DNA of 64,000 nucleotides, taken from assembly GCA_029259595.1 (NCBI GenBank), contig JAJDEW010000146.1:1-64000 (forward strand), given 5' to 3'. The notes under the pieces were generated by a model that worked only from the letters and a program-made list of their open reading frames with translations, was not told where the DNA came from and ran no database searches. The stretch comes from Planctomycetota bacterium. GTDB taxonomy: Bacteria > Planctomycetota > UBA1135 > GCA-002686595. Each line of letters starts with the position of its first letter. Positions within the stretch are counted from its first letter, which is position 1. Shown in pieces: positions 52,071 to 60,616 of the stretch. The translations under genes were made by a program, and so were the position numbers.

Positions 52071-52652
52071 ATGCCTGACCTTCCGGCGATCGCTCAGACG
52101 CTACTCGTACTCTTCACCGGTCTCGGTCTCGCCGCGGCCGTCGGGTTCCGGATCTTTCTTCCGGTTCTCCTCGCTTCGCTCGCGACCCGAAACGGTTTCC
52201 TGGAGGTCGCGGACGGCTTTCAGTGGGTCGCCTCGACGCCGGCGCTCGTGGCCTTCTCGCTCGCCACCGTGCTCGAGATCGCCGCCTACTACGTCCCTGT
52301 CGTGGACAATCTGCTGGACGTCGTCGCGACGCCCATGGCGACGATCGCGGGGACACTGCTCGCCACCGCCGTCCTCGTGGACTTCGATCCGTGGGTGCGC
52401 TGGAGCCTGGGCGTCGTCGCCGGCGGTGGATTGGCGACGCTGATCCACGTGCCGACGGCCGCCGGCCGCGCGGCCTCGACCGGCGCTTCGGGCGGGCTCC
52501 TGAACGCGGGCTTCAACACCGCCGAAATCTTGGCTTCGTCGCTCGTCTCGGTGCTGGCGGTCTTCATCCCGATCGCGATTCCGATGGTCCTGATCGCGCT
52601 GGTCACGGCCTACCTCTACAAGCGCAAGAAGCCGAAGCCGAAGGCGGGTTGA
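52071..52652 (+). CDS. DUF4126 membrane protein
   Basis: The 193-residue integral membrane protein has four to five hydrophobic helices. The conserved GLGLAAAVGFRIFLPVLLAS start and LEIAAYYVPVVDNLLDVVATP segment match DUF4126, and the C-terminus is Lys/Pro-rich. The start is ATG 52071 because the upstream in-frame extension is Arg/Pro-rich and non-hydrophobic. The function is unknown. The M20 peptidase gene begins 18 bases later, with its own putative promoter. Confidence 0.82.
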   Translation: MPDLPAIAQTLLVLFTGLGLAAAVGFRIFLPVLLASLATRNGFLEVADGFQWVASTPALVAFSLATVLEIAAYYVPVVDNLLDVVATPMATIAGTLLATAVLVDFDPWVRWSLGVVAGGGLATLIHVPTAAGRAASTGASGGLLNAGFNTAEILASSLVSVLAVFIPIAIPMVLIALVTAYLYKRKKPKPKAG

Positions 52653-52657
52653 GGCGT

Positions 52658-52663
52658 TACGCT
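52658..52663 (+). promoter_or_regulatory. TACGCT box, candidate leaderless promoter
   Basis: TACGCT ends seven bases before the ATG of the M20 peptidase. The same hexamer precedes the M14 peptidase start at 63515-63520. Confidence 0.35.
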
Positions 52664-52670
52664 CTGCGGC

Positions 52671-54101
52671 ATGAGCGACTTGAAGATCGACGTCCCGCGC
52701 GCGTTGGCCCTGTCCGAGAAGGTCTGGGAAGACGAGATCGTTCCCCAGCTGACCGAGTACATCCGGATTCCGAACAAGTCGCCCGCCTTCGACCCGGATT
52801 GGGCCGAGCACGGTCACATGGATCGGGCCGTCGGTCAGATCGAAGCGTGGTGTCGGGCGCGGCCGATCCCCGGGCTCTCGGTCGAAGTCGTGCGCCTCGA
52901 AGGTCGTACGCCGTTGATCTACATGGAGATCCCCGCGACCGGCAAGAGCACGGACACCGTCGTCCTTTACGGGCATCTCGACAAGCAGCCGGAGATGGTC
53001 GGTTGGCGCGAGGGCTTCGGGCCGTGGACTCCGCATCGCGAAGGCGACCGCCTGTATGGTCGTGGAGGCGCGGACGACGGCTATTCCGCCTTCGCCTCGC
53101 TCACCGCGATCGAGATCCTCGCCGATCAGGGACTACCGCACGCACGCTGCGTGTGCTTGATCGAAGGTTGCGAGGAGAGCGGCAGCTTCGACTTGCCCTT
53201 CTACATCGACCACCTCGCCGCACGCATCGGTGAACCGAGTCTCGTCGTTTGTCTCGATTCGGGCTGTGGCGACTACGAACGGTTGTGGAGCACGACGTCC
53301 CTGCGCGGCATGGTGACGGGCGACCTCTCGGTCGAGATCCTCGAGGAGGGCGTCCACTCCGGCGACGCGAGCGGCATCGTGCCGGACAGCTTCCGGATCG
53401 CCCGCGCGGTCCTTTCCCGGATCGAGGACGAGCTCTCCGGCAAGATCGTTCCCGAGGAACTCTCGACCCCGATCCCGGAAGCCCGCGTCCAGCAGGCGCG
53501 CGAGGCCGCGGAGGTCCTGGGCGACGTCGTTCACGCCAAGTTCCCCTTCGTGGAGGGGGCGAAGCCGCTCGAGGCCGGGCTGGCCGGTCTGATCCTGAAC
53601 CGGACGTGGCGACCCGCTATGACCGTGACCGGGGCGGACGGGCTGCCGGCCGTGCAGGACGCGGGCAACGTGCTGCGGCCCTCGACCTCGCTCAAGCTCT
53701 CCCTGCGCCTGCCCCCGACGGTGGACGGCGAAGGCGCGGCGTCGTTCCTGAAGGAGCTCCTCGAGAGCAATCCTCCGTATGGCGCCCGAGTGCGCTTGAA
53801 CCACGCCGACGGGTGCACGGGCTGGGACGCGCCGGCTGCGGCGCCCTGGCTCGAACGGGCGGTGCAGCAGGCCTCGGAGAGCTTCTTCGGCAAGCCCGCG
53901 GCCATGATGGGGGAAGGCGGGACGATCCCGTTCATGGGAATGCTGGGGGAGAAGTTTCCACAGGCCCAGTTCCTCATCACCGGGGTCCTGGGGCCCGAAT
54001 CGAACGCCCACGGCCCCAACGAATTCCTGCACGTGCCGACCGGCAAGAAGCTGACGGCTTGCGTGGCTCTCGTTCTCGCGTCCCACGACGGAAGAAACTG
54101 A
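52671..54101 (+). CDS. M20-family metallopeptidase (dipeptidase-like)
   Basis: The 476-residue cytoplasmic enzyme has the M20 zinc ligands: His102 in YGHLDKQP, Asp135/136 in GRGGADDGYS, Glu168/169 in EGCEESGS, Asp in VCLDSG and a C-terminal His in ESNAHGPNEF. The lid domain lies between about 205 and 330. It resembles Xaa-His or carnosine-type dipeptidases used in peptide turnover. There is no signal peptide. ATG 52671 lies seven bases after TACGCT and without a ribosome binding site, so the mRNA may be leaderless. Confidence 0.92.
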   Translation: MSDLKIDVPRALALSEKVWEDEIVPQLTEYIRIPNKSPAFDPDWAEHGHMDRAVGQIEAWCRARPIPGLSVEVVRLEGRTPLIYMEIPATGKSTDTVVLYGHLDKQPEMVGWREGFGPWTPHREGDRLYGRGGADDGYSAFASLTAIEILADQGLPHARCVCLIEGCEESGSFDLPFYIDHLAARIGEPSLVVCLDSGCGDYERLWSTTSLRGMVTGDLSVEILEEGVHSGDASGIVPDSFRIARAVLSRIEDELSGKIVPEELSTPIPEARVQQAREAAEVLGDVVHAKFPFVEGAKPLEAGLAGLILNRTWRPAMTVTGADGLPAVQDAGNVLRPSTSLKLSLRLPPTVDGEGAASFLKELLESNPPYGARVRLNHADGCTGWDAPAAAPWLERAVQQASESFFGKPAAMMGEGGTIPFMGMLGEKFPQAQFLITGVLGPESNAHGPNEFLHVPTGKKLTACVALVLASHDGRN

Positions 54102-54186
54102 CGGACTTGTCACTCCCGATGCGCGCGGAAGCTCGTATCGGGGTTCAGTCGGGTGAGCAGGGGCGACGAAATAGCCCTCGCCTCCA

Positions 54187-55050
54187 ATGCTCTCCAATAC
54201 GACACCGACCGGCCCCGCGGTGCCTCCCGGGATTCGGAAACTCCTCGTCCAACGCTTTTCGAGCCGCGGTTTCGAGCTGCCCCTCCTCCCGGATACGGCA
54301 GCACGAATCCTCGCCCTGAGCGGCAAAGAAGACACCACGGCGAAGCAGCTCGCGGATCTTCTGGAACGAGACCCGTCGCTTGCGACGCACGTGCTGAGGA
54401 TCTCGAACTCGGCCGCCTATGCGCCCAAGGAGCCGATCGTGTCGCTCCAGCAGGCCGTCAGCCGCCTCGGGAACCAAGTCATCAGCGAGATCGCGGTCGC
54501 GGTCGCGGTCAAGGGCCGCGTCTTCGACGTGCCCGGTCACAAGGTGCGCGTGCGCGAGATCTGGATTCACTCCGCGGCGACGGGCATGTACGCGAAGGAA
54601 ATCGCGCGCATCCTGCGCAGGAACGTGGAGGGGTCCTTTCTGTGCGGCTTGCTGCACGACATCGGGCGACCGCTCATTCTCCAGACGCTGGTCGACGTCG
54701 CTCGCGAAAAGACCAGCCATCCCGTCCCGACCAGCATCCTCGAAGGAGCCATGGAGCTGTTCCATTGCGAGATGGGCTTCCGGATGGTCGAGAACTTCAA
54801 GCTGCCGGAGTGGATGGCGGGGACGATCCTCCACCACCACGACTACGAGCACGCGACAGAACACAAGAACGACGCGATGGTCACCTTCTTGGCGGACATG
54901 CTGGCTCACTGGAGCCTCGACCATCTCGAGGAGGACGAGTTCGAGTCCGAGCATCCGGTCCTGGCCGAGCTCGGGATCTACGGGCAGGACCTGATCAGCT
55001 TGCTCGAGGCACGTCAGCACGTCCTCGAGATGGCCGAGGCCTTCGCTTGA
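54187..55050 (+). CDS. HDOD-domain signalling protein
   Basis: The 287-residue protein is a single HDOD domain. It has the LPLLPDTAARILALSG entry helix, DPSLATHVLRISNSAAY and SLQQAVSRLGNQVISEIAVAV, and it keeps an HD pair (LLHDIGR) and HHHDYE, which many HDOD proteins have lost. It may therefore still bind metal or act as a phosphohydrolase. Its stop overlaps the TTG start of sthA (TTGA), which implies translational coupling with the transhydrogenase. That pairing is unusual. It is distinct from the HDOD-REC-GGDEF protein at 45024. Confidence 0.88.
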   Translation: MLSNTTPTGPAVPPGIRKLLVQRFSSRGFELPLLPDTAARILALSGKEDTTAKQLADLLERDPSLATHVLRISNSAAYAPKEPIVSLQQAVSRLGNQVISEIAVAVAVKGRVFDVPGHKVRVREIWIHSAATGMYAKEIARILRRNVEGSFLCGLLHDIGRPLILQTLVDVAREKTSHPVPTSILEGAMELFHCEMGFRMVENFKLPEWMAGTILHHHDYEHATEHKNDAMVTFLADMLAHWSLDHLEEDEFESEHPVLAELGIYGQDLISLLEARQHVLEMAEAFA

Positions 55051-56471
55051 AGCTCGCGCCAGCGAGCTACGACCTGATCGTCATCGGTGCCGGCCCCTCG
55101 GGGCAGAAGGCGGCGATCCAGGGTGCCAAGGAAGGCTGTCGCGTCCTCTTGGTCGAGCGTCAGCGCAAGGCCGGCGGCGAGTGCCTCTACCGGGGCACGA
55201 TCCCCAGCAAGACCCTGCGCGAGAGCTCCGTCTACCTGCACGGCCTCCGTCAGCGCAGCAACGGCTCGCTGGACGTCGACGTGTGCGCGGGTTTCGAGGT
55301 CAAGGCTCTGATGAGGCGCTTGAGCAGCGTGCTCGCGACCTACGAGAACCGCCTCGAGGACCAACTGTCCCGCAACGGAATCGAACGCCTCCAAGGCCGC
55401 GCCGCCTTCGTCAGCTCGAACGAGATCGAGATCGAAGAGCCGCACCGCAAGAAGTCGCGTGCGACGGCCGAGACGATCCTGATCGCGACGGGCTCACGCC
55501 CGCGCCACCCGGGCGACGTTCCGGTGGATCACGAGCACATCCTCGACAGCGACTCCATCCTCTCGCTGATCTACCTCCCCGAGTCGCTCGTCGTCCTGGG
55601 AGCCGGTGTCATCGCCTGCGAGTTCGCTTCGATCTTCGTCTCGCTCGGTGTCCAGGTCACGCTGGTCGACAAGCGCGACCGCCCCTTGGCCTTCCTCGAT
55701 GAAGGGCTGACCGAGCGCTTCGTGAAGAGCTTCGAGACGATGGGCGGGCGCTTCCTGCCGAACTCCGACGTCACTTCGGTCTCCTGGAGTGGCGACATCG
55801 TCCGGACCGAGCTGGGATCCGGCGAAGTCCTGGTCTCCGACAAGGTGCTTTGTGCGCTGGGGCGAGTGGCCAACGTGGAGCAGCTCCAACTCGAGCAGGC
55901 GGGCGTCGAGGTCAATTCGCGCGGGCACGTTCCCGTCGACGAGTTCTGCCGCACCAACGTGCCGGGAATCTACGCCGCGGGAGACGTCATCGGTCCGCCC
56001 GCACTGGCGGCGACGTCCATGCACCAGGGACGGCGCGCCATCCGGCATGCACTCGGTCTCGACCTGGGCGAGCGCACCGACACGGTCCCGATCGGAATCT
56101 ACGCGATCCCCGAGCTGGCGAGTGTCGGCTTGACGGAGGCCGCGGCGCGCGAAGCCCACGGCGCTTGCCTCGTCGGGCACTCCGACTTCAGCGAGCTCGC
56201 GCGTGGGCAGATCAGCGGGAACACCGAGGGCTGGCTCAAGCTGATCTGTGACCCCCGGGGGGAGAAGATCCTGGGTGCCCACATCGTCGGCGAGGGTGCG
56301 ACCGAGCTCATCCACCTGGCCCAGATGGCGATGATCGCCGACTTGGACGTGGAGACCTTCGTCGAGAACATCTTCAACTTCCCGACCCTGGCGGAAGCCT
56401 ACCGCGTCGCCGCGCTCGCGATCCTGGCGCAGAAGGCGGCCCTGCGGTCCGGTCACGAGCAGGCGGCCTGA
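55047..56471 (+). CDS. sthA: soluble pyridine nucleotide transhydrogenase
   Basis: The 474-residue FAD enzyme transfers hydride between NADPH and NAD+. It has the dihydrolipoamide-dehydrogenase fold (LIVIGAGPSGQKAA, VVLGAGVIACEFAS, GIYAAGDVIGPP). The redox pair is altered to ECLYRGTIPSK, with Cys46 kept and Thr51 in place of the second Cys, which is the mark of SthA. The C-terminus lacks the His-Glu pair motif of Lpd. The only start consistent with the N-terminus is TTG 55047, which overlaps the HDOD stop. The product is cytoplasmic. Confidence 0.93.
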   Translation: MKLAPASYDLIVIGAGPSGQKAAIQGAKEGCRVLLVERQRKAGGECLYRGTIPSKTLRESSVYLHGLRQRSNGSLDVDVCAGFEVKALMRRLSSVLATYENRLEDQLSRNGIERLQGRAAFVSSNEIEIEEPHRKKSRATAETILIATGSRPRHPGDVPVDHEHILDSDSILSLIYLPESLVVLGAGVIACEFASIFVSLGVQVTLVDKRDRPLAFLDEGLTERFVKSFETMGGRFLPNSDVTSVSWSGDIVRTELGSGEVLVSDKVLCALGRVANVEQLQLEQAGVEVNSRGHVPVDEFCRTNVPGIYAAGDVIGPPALAATSMHQGRRAIRHALGLDLGERTDTVPIGIYAIPELASVGLTEAAAREAHGACLVGHSDFSELARGQISGNTEGWLKLICDPRGEKILGAHIVGEGATELIHLAQMAMIADLDVETFVENIFNFPTLAEAYRVAALAILAQKAALRSGHEQAA

Positions 56472-56475
56472 CGGG

Positions 56476-57030
56476 TCAGGTCGCGTCGAAGAGCCCGGGG
56501 TCTCCAACCCCGCGCTGCCCGCGCTCGAAGTCGATCAGAACGCGCTTCGCGTCCAGGCCACCACCGAAGCCGACCAGTTTCCCGCTCGCGCCGATGACGC
56601 GGTGACAGGGCACGACGATCGGGAGCGGGTTCCTGTTGTTCGCCTGCCCGACGGCGCGTGAGGCGCCCGGGGAACCGAGCGCGCGTGCGATGTCACCGTA
56701 CGTGCGCGTCGCACCGAACGGGATGTCCGCGAGCGCCTGCCACACGCGCTGCTGGAAGGGCGTGCCGCGCGGATCGAGCTCGAGCTCGAAGGACGTTCGT
56801 TCGCCGGCGAACCAGGCCGTGAGCTGCTCGCGCAGCCGAGCGGACGGCCTGTCGTCGAGCACGCAGGGCGTCCCGCTCCCGGCGATCTCGCGGGCCAGCT
56901 CGCCCTCCTCGGTTTGAAAGCGAATGCGACGCACGCGGCCCGCGTCGTCGACCGCCAACCCCAGGCCACCCGGCACGGCTGCGGACAAGACGCTCGTTTG
57001 CAGCGTCGCAAGGCAGAGGCGGGCGTTCAT
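56476..57030 (-). CDS. ogt: methylated-DNA--protein-cysteine methyltransferase
   Basis: This suicide repair protein removes O6-alkyl groups from guanine. The 184-residue Ogt-type protein has a short N-terminal domain and a C-terminal active domain. FQQRVWQALADIPFGATRTYGDIA includes the DNA-binding helix, and the acceptor is Cys142 in IVVPCHRVIG. GFGGGLDAKRVLIDFE matches the conserved C-terminus. The start overlaps the senB stop by 4 bases (ATGA), so the two are co-transcribed from the TATGAT box upstream of senB. The 3' end is 5 bases from the convergent sthA stop. Confidence 0.95.
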   Translation of the reverse strand: MNARLCLATLQTSVLSAAVPGGLGLAVDDAGRVRRIRFQTEEGELAREIAGSGTPCVLDDRPSARLREQLTAWFAGERTSFELELDPRGTPFQQRVWQALADIPFGATRTYGDIARALGSPGASRAVGQANNRNPLPIVVPCHRVIGASGKLVGFGGGLDAKRVLIDFERGQRGVGDPGLFDAT

Positions 57031-57986
57031 GGCGTCAGACCCAGCTCGGCCAGGAGTGCTCCCCAGGCCTCGCGCTCTCGCGTCGGCTCCGCGAGGGGCG
57101 CGAGCCGACGCCCGGCCGCGACGAGCCGCGTCCGATACGCGTCCTCGCTCTCGAAGCGCGCGAGCAGGCGAGCCAGCGCCTCGTCGTCGCCGGGTTCGTA
57201 CAACCCCGGGTAGCTCGGACCGAGGATCCCGACGCTGCCTTCGATGCGTGTCGCCAGGATCGCCACGTCGAAAGCCAACGCCTCGAACAGGACATTGGCA
57301 CCGCCCTCGACGCGCGATGAACTGACGAGCACGTGCGACCGCGCGAGACGCTCCAGCGTCCGCGTCCGCGTCAGCTCGCCCGCCCAGGAGAAGCGCGGGT
57401 TGCGCGCGAGTTCGGCCTGCGTCTCCGCTTCGAGCGCTGCGTCGAGTGCACCACCGATCAGGGTCACCTGAACGGTCGAGGATCGTGGCAGCCGGCGCGC
57501 GGCGCGGGCGGCCAGGAGCGGGTCCTTGACCGGGCGCAAATTCGCGATCACGCAGACCTCGATCCGGTCCTCGGGGCGCTCGGGCAGTCGGGCGGGACGA
57601 GGAACGGACTGGTAGAGGACCCGGGACCGCGAACGCAGCTCCTCCGGCAACCGGTCGGTCGCGAGCGGTTGGAGGACGAGGATGCGGTCCGCGCAGGCGA
57701 AGGAGGCGGCCACGGTCGGCGAGAGCGGTCCGTAGATGTCCGTGCCGGTGGCGGCGATCAGGAGCGGGCGATCGGCCGCCTCGCGCGCGAAGCGCTCGAT
57801 CGATGCTCGACTCTTGCCCGCGTGCAGGGCCACCAGCATGTCGGCCTCGCGTCCGGACCAGGCCTCCTCGAGAAAGACGTGCACACCCAGCCCACGCAGG
57901 AGCTTGGCCCAGCGCAGGGCTGTCGTGCGGTTGCCGTTGCGGACGTGCTTCCCGCCCGGGGACACGATGCCGATGCGCAGCGTCAT
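57027..57986 (-). CDS. senB: SenB-like selenosugar synthase (GT4-type glycosyltransferase)
   Basis: The 319-residue GT-B protein matches the SenB/TIGR04348 family in many places: GNRTTALRWAKLLRGLG, DMLVALHAGKSRASIERF, LIAATGTDIYG, DRILVLQPLA, EVCVIANLRPVKDPLLAA, SSRVEGGANVLFEALA and RIEGSVGILGPSYPG. SenB joins selenophosphate with UDP-sugar to make selenosugars used for selenoneine. The partners senA (EgtB-like) and senC (SelD-like) are not in the window. The gene is coupled to ogt instead. The start ATG is six bases after TATGAT. The family match is from memory and not from a search. Confidence 0.82.
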   Translation of the reverse strand: MTLRIGIVSPGGKHVRNGNRTTALRWAKLLRGLGVHVFLEEAWSGREADMLVALHAGKSRASIERFAREAADRPLLIAATGTDIYGPLSPTVAASFACADRILVLQPLATDRLPEELRSRSRVLYQSVPRPARLPERPEDRIEVCVIANLRPVKDPLLAARAARRLPRSSTVQVTLIGGALDAALEAETQAELARNPRFSWAGELTRTRTLERLARSHVLVSSSRVEGGANVLFEALAFDVAILATRIEGSVGILGPSYPGLYEPGDDEALARLLARFESEDAYRTRLVAAGRRLAPLAEPTREREAWGALLAELGLTP

Positions 57987-57992
57987 GCACGG

Positions 57993-57998
57993 ATCATA
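57993..57998 (-). promoter_or_regulatory. TATGAT box, candidate leaderless promoter of senB-ogt
   Basis: On the minus strand CGCCTATGAT ends six bases before the senB ATG. The same ten bases precede the DUF1549-like gene at 27487. The best -35 at 17 bases is TTCGAA, a weak match. Confidence 0.45.
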
Positions 57999-58091
57999 GG
58001 CGTGTTTCCATCCCGTTCGAACCAGCAGTCCAATCGCCGTGGGGAGAATGCACGCCGGAAGGTTGCCCCGCGAGCGGAGCTCGCATCGAAT

Positions 58092-60290
58092 GTGCGCCGC
58101 CATGCCTTCCTCGCCTCCCGTCCGTTGAGTCGCGCCGCTCGATTCCTGGCCGGCGTTCTCAGCCTGGGAGCGGCCGGAGGAGCGCAATCCGCCCCGCCGG
58201 AGCCGCGCGCGAGTGGCGAACGTCCGTCCGCGATCGCCGTGCGCACTCCGACTCCACCGCAGATCGACGCGCGCCTCGACGATGCGGTCTGGCAGCTCGC
58301 CACGCCGATCGGGCCGCTGACCCAGGTCGAGCCGGGGATCGGTATTCCGCCCTCGCAGCCGACCGAGGTGCGCTTGCTCTACGACGACGCGTGGCTGTAC
58401 ATCGCCGTCCGGTGCTTCGACGACGATCCGAGCGGGATCATCTCGACCCAGCGCGAGCGCGACGCGGTGCTCGATCCGGACGACCGGGTCGAGATCTATC
58501 TCGACACGTTCCTGGACCGTCGCAACGCCTACTTCTTCCAGATCAACCCGGGCGGCTCCAAAGGCGACGCCTTGATCACGGCCAACGGCGGGAACTTCAA
58601 CAAGCCCTGGAACGGCATCTGGGAGGGCGAGGCGACGATCGACGAGCAGGGGTGGTGCGCGGAGCTGGCGCTGCCCTTCAAGACGCTGAACTTCCGGGCG
58701 GGCCTCGAGACCTGGGGGTTCAACATCCAGCGCTTCATCCGTCGCCATCGCGAGGTGGCGCGCTGGTCCGGAGCGCGGCGCGACGTGCGGGCCTTCCAGA
58801 TCTCCGAGGCCGGCGACATCGCCGGGTTCGCGGGCATCCGTCAGGGCCTCGGGTTGGACGTCGTGCCGTTCTTCGTGAGCCGGCTCGAGCTCGACAATCG
58901 GAAGGACGACGCGCATCTCCTGGGACAGCCCGGACTGGACGCCTTCTATAAGCTCGGCTCGAACCTGACGCTGAGCATGACGATCAACACCGACTTCGCC
59001 GAGACCGAGGTGGACGAGCGTCAAATCAACCTGACGCGCTTCCCCTTGTTCTTCCCGGAGCGGCGCGACTTCTTCCTTCAGGACGCCGGGTTGTTCGAGT
59101 TCGGTGGGGGGGATCGCGACGCGCTACCGTTCTTCAGCCGCAGGATCGGGCTCGTGGACGGTGACGAGGTCCCGATCCTGACCGGGTTGAAGCTGACAGG
59201 ACGCATCGACGACTACCAGCTCGGCGTGCTCGACGTCCAGACGGACGAAGCCGGCACGCTCGCGTCCGAAAACCTGTTCGTGGGGCGCGTGACGAAGAAC
59301 GTGGGCGAGCTCTCGTCGATCGGCACCATCGTGACCCACGGCAATCCGGTCGACGACGGGCGCAACACCGTGATCGGGTTCGACGCCACGTACCGCACGA
59401 CGAGTTTCCGTGGTGACAAGCGGATCAATTCCACGGCCTGGTTCCTGCTGGCGGACTCCGAGGATGCGCGCTCGGGCGAGGCGGCCTTCGGAGCCTCGCT
59501 CAGCTACCCGAACGACACGTGGTCCTCGTCCGCCGGCTTCAAGGAGATCCAGGAGAACTTCGCTCCGGCTCTGGGCTTCGTGCCGCGCGCGGGCGTCCGT
59601 TTGTACGAGGGTGCGCTGACCTATCTCCCGCGGATCGGGGGGCGTGTGCGCCAGCTGGAGTTCGCCGTCGAGACCGACGTCGTGACCGACCTCGACAACG
59701 AGATCGAGACCGTGTCGACCGAGCTGCAGCCCTTCGGCGTCTTCTGGGAGTCGGGCGAAGGCGCGCGGATCGAGGTCGAGCAGACGCGCGAGGAGCTGAG
59801 CGAGGACTTCGCCATCACCGACGACGTGACGATCCCCGCCGGTGACTACGACTTCACGCGCGCCCGGATCGAGTTCGAGTCGGCCGAGAAGCGACCGCTC
59901 TCGGTGATCCTGAACTACACGGTCGGCGAGTTCTTCGACGGCGATCGTCAGGACCTGGCCGCGGGGGTGAACTGGCGGCCGGGGACGCTCTACAACGCTT
60001 CCCTCTCCTATTCGCTGAACAACGTGTCCTTGCCGGACGGCGACTTCGAGACCCAGCTCGCGCGCGGCCGCCTCAACTTCGCCTTCTCGCCGCGGACGAC
60101 GTGGAGCAACTTCGTTCAGTGGGACAGCGAATCGGACGGCATCGGGGTGAACTCGCGCTTGCGCTGGATCCCCGAGCCCGGGCGCGAGGTCTTCCTGGTG
60201 TTCAACCAGACCCTGCAGCGCGACGAGGGCTCACTCGAGACCCTGTTCCAGGAGCTGGCCTTCAAGGTCGGCTACACTCTCCGCTTCTGA
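58092..60290 (+). CDS. DUF5916-type outer-membrane protein with CBM9-like domain
   Basis: The 732-residue exported protein begins at GTG 58092, which gives a standard signal peptide (MRRHAFLASRPLSRAARF then a hydrophobic stretch ending GGAQSA). The N-terminal ~220 residues resemble a family-9 carbohydrate-binding domain (DARLDDAVWQ, VRLLYDDAWLYIAVRCFDDD, VEIYLDTFLDRRNAYFFQINP). The remainder is DUF5916, with the conserved FPLFFPERRDFFLQDAGLFEFG and alternating beta-barrel-like strands. The C-terminus ends in an aromatic beta-signal (GYTLRF). It is probably an outer-membrane barrel that handles glycans. The start is not certain; GTG 58002 is a longer option. Confidence 0.85.
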   Translation: MRRHAFLASRPLSRAARFLAGVLSLGAAGGAQSAPPEPRASGERPSAIAVRTPTPPQIDARLDDAVWQLATPIGPLTQVEPGIGIPPSQPTEVRLLYDDAWLYIAVRCFDDDPSGIISTQRERDAVLDPDDRVEIYLDTFLDRRNAYFFQINPGGSKGDALITANGGNFNKPWNGIWEGEATIDEQGWCAELALPFKTLNFRAGLETWGFNIQRFIRRHREVARWSGARRDVRAFQISEAGDIAGFAGIRQGLGLDVVPFFVSRLELDNRKDDAHLLGQPGLDAFYKLGSNLTLSMTINTDFAETEVDERQINLTRFPLFFPERRDFFLQDAGLFEFGGGDRDALPFFSRRIGLVDGDEVPILTGLKLTGRIDDYQLGVLDVQTDEAGTLASENLFVGRVTKNVGELSSIGTIVTHGNPVDDGRNTVIGFDATYRTTSFRGDKRINSTAWFLLADSEDARSGEAAFGASLSYPNDTWSSSAGFKEIQENFAPALGFVPRAGVRLYEGALTYLPRIGGRVRQLEFAVETDVVTDLDNEIETVSTELQPFGVFWESGEGARIEVEQTREELSEDFAITDDVTIPAGDYDFTRARIEFESAEKRPLSVILNYTVGEFFDGDRQDLAAGVNWRPGTLYNASLSYSLNNVSLPDGDFETQLARGRLNFAFSPRTTWSNFVQWDSESDGIGVNSRLRWIPEPGREVFLVFNQTLQRDEGSLETLFQELAFKVGYTLRF

Positions 60291-60314
60291 TCCGAAACAC
60301 CAGGAGAACGAGAC

Positions 60315-60596
60315 ATGAAGGCAGTCTGGAAGGGAACGCTCATCGCCGAGAGCGACGACACCGTCGTCGTCGACGGCAACCACTACTTTCCGCTCGCTTC
60401 TGTTCGCGAGGGCACCTTGGTCCCCAGCTCGACGACCACGGTCTGTGGCTGGAAAGGGACGGCGTCCTACTACCACGTCGTGGCCGGCGAAGGGCGCAAC
60501 GAAGACGCGGCCTGGGTCTATCCCGAGGCTCTGCCCGAGGCCAAATCGATCGAGGGACGCATCGCCTTCTGGAAGGGCGTCCAGGTCAGTCCCTGA
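60315..60596 (+). CDS. DUF427 protein
   Basis: The 93-residue cytoplasmic protein is a complete DUF427 domain. The start MKAVWKGTLIAESDDTVVVDGNHYF is followed by the family signature CGWKGTASYYHV and the C-terminal GRIAFWKGVQV. AGGAG nine bases before the ATG supports the start. It follows the DUF5916 gene by 24 bases and may be co-transcribed with it. The domain's biochemical role is unknown. Confidence 0.9.
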   Translation: MKAVWKGTLIAESDDTVVVDGNHYFPLASVREGTLVPSSTTTVCGWKGTASYYHVVAGEGRNEDAAWVYPEALPEAKSIEGRIAFWKGVQVSP

Positions 60597-60616
60597 GCGC
60601 GGTCCAGGAACCGAAC

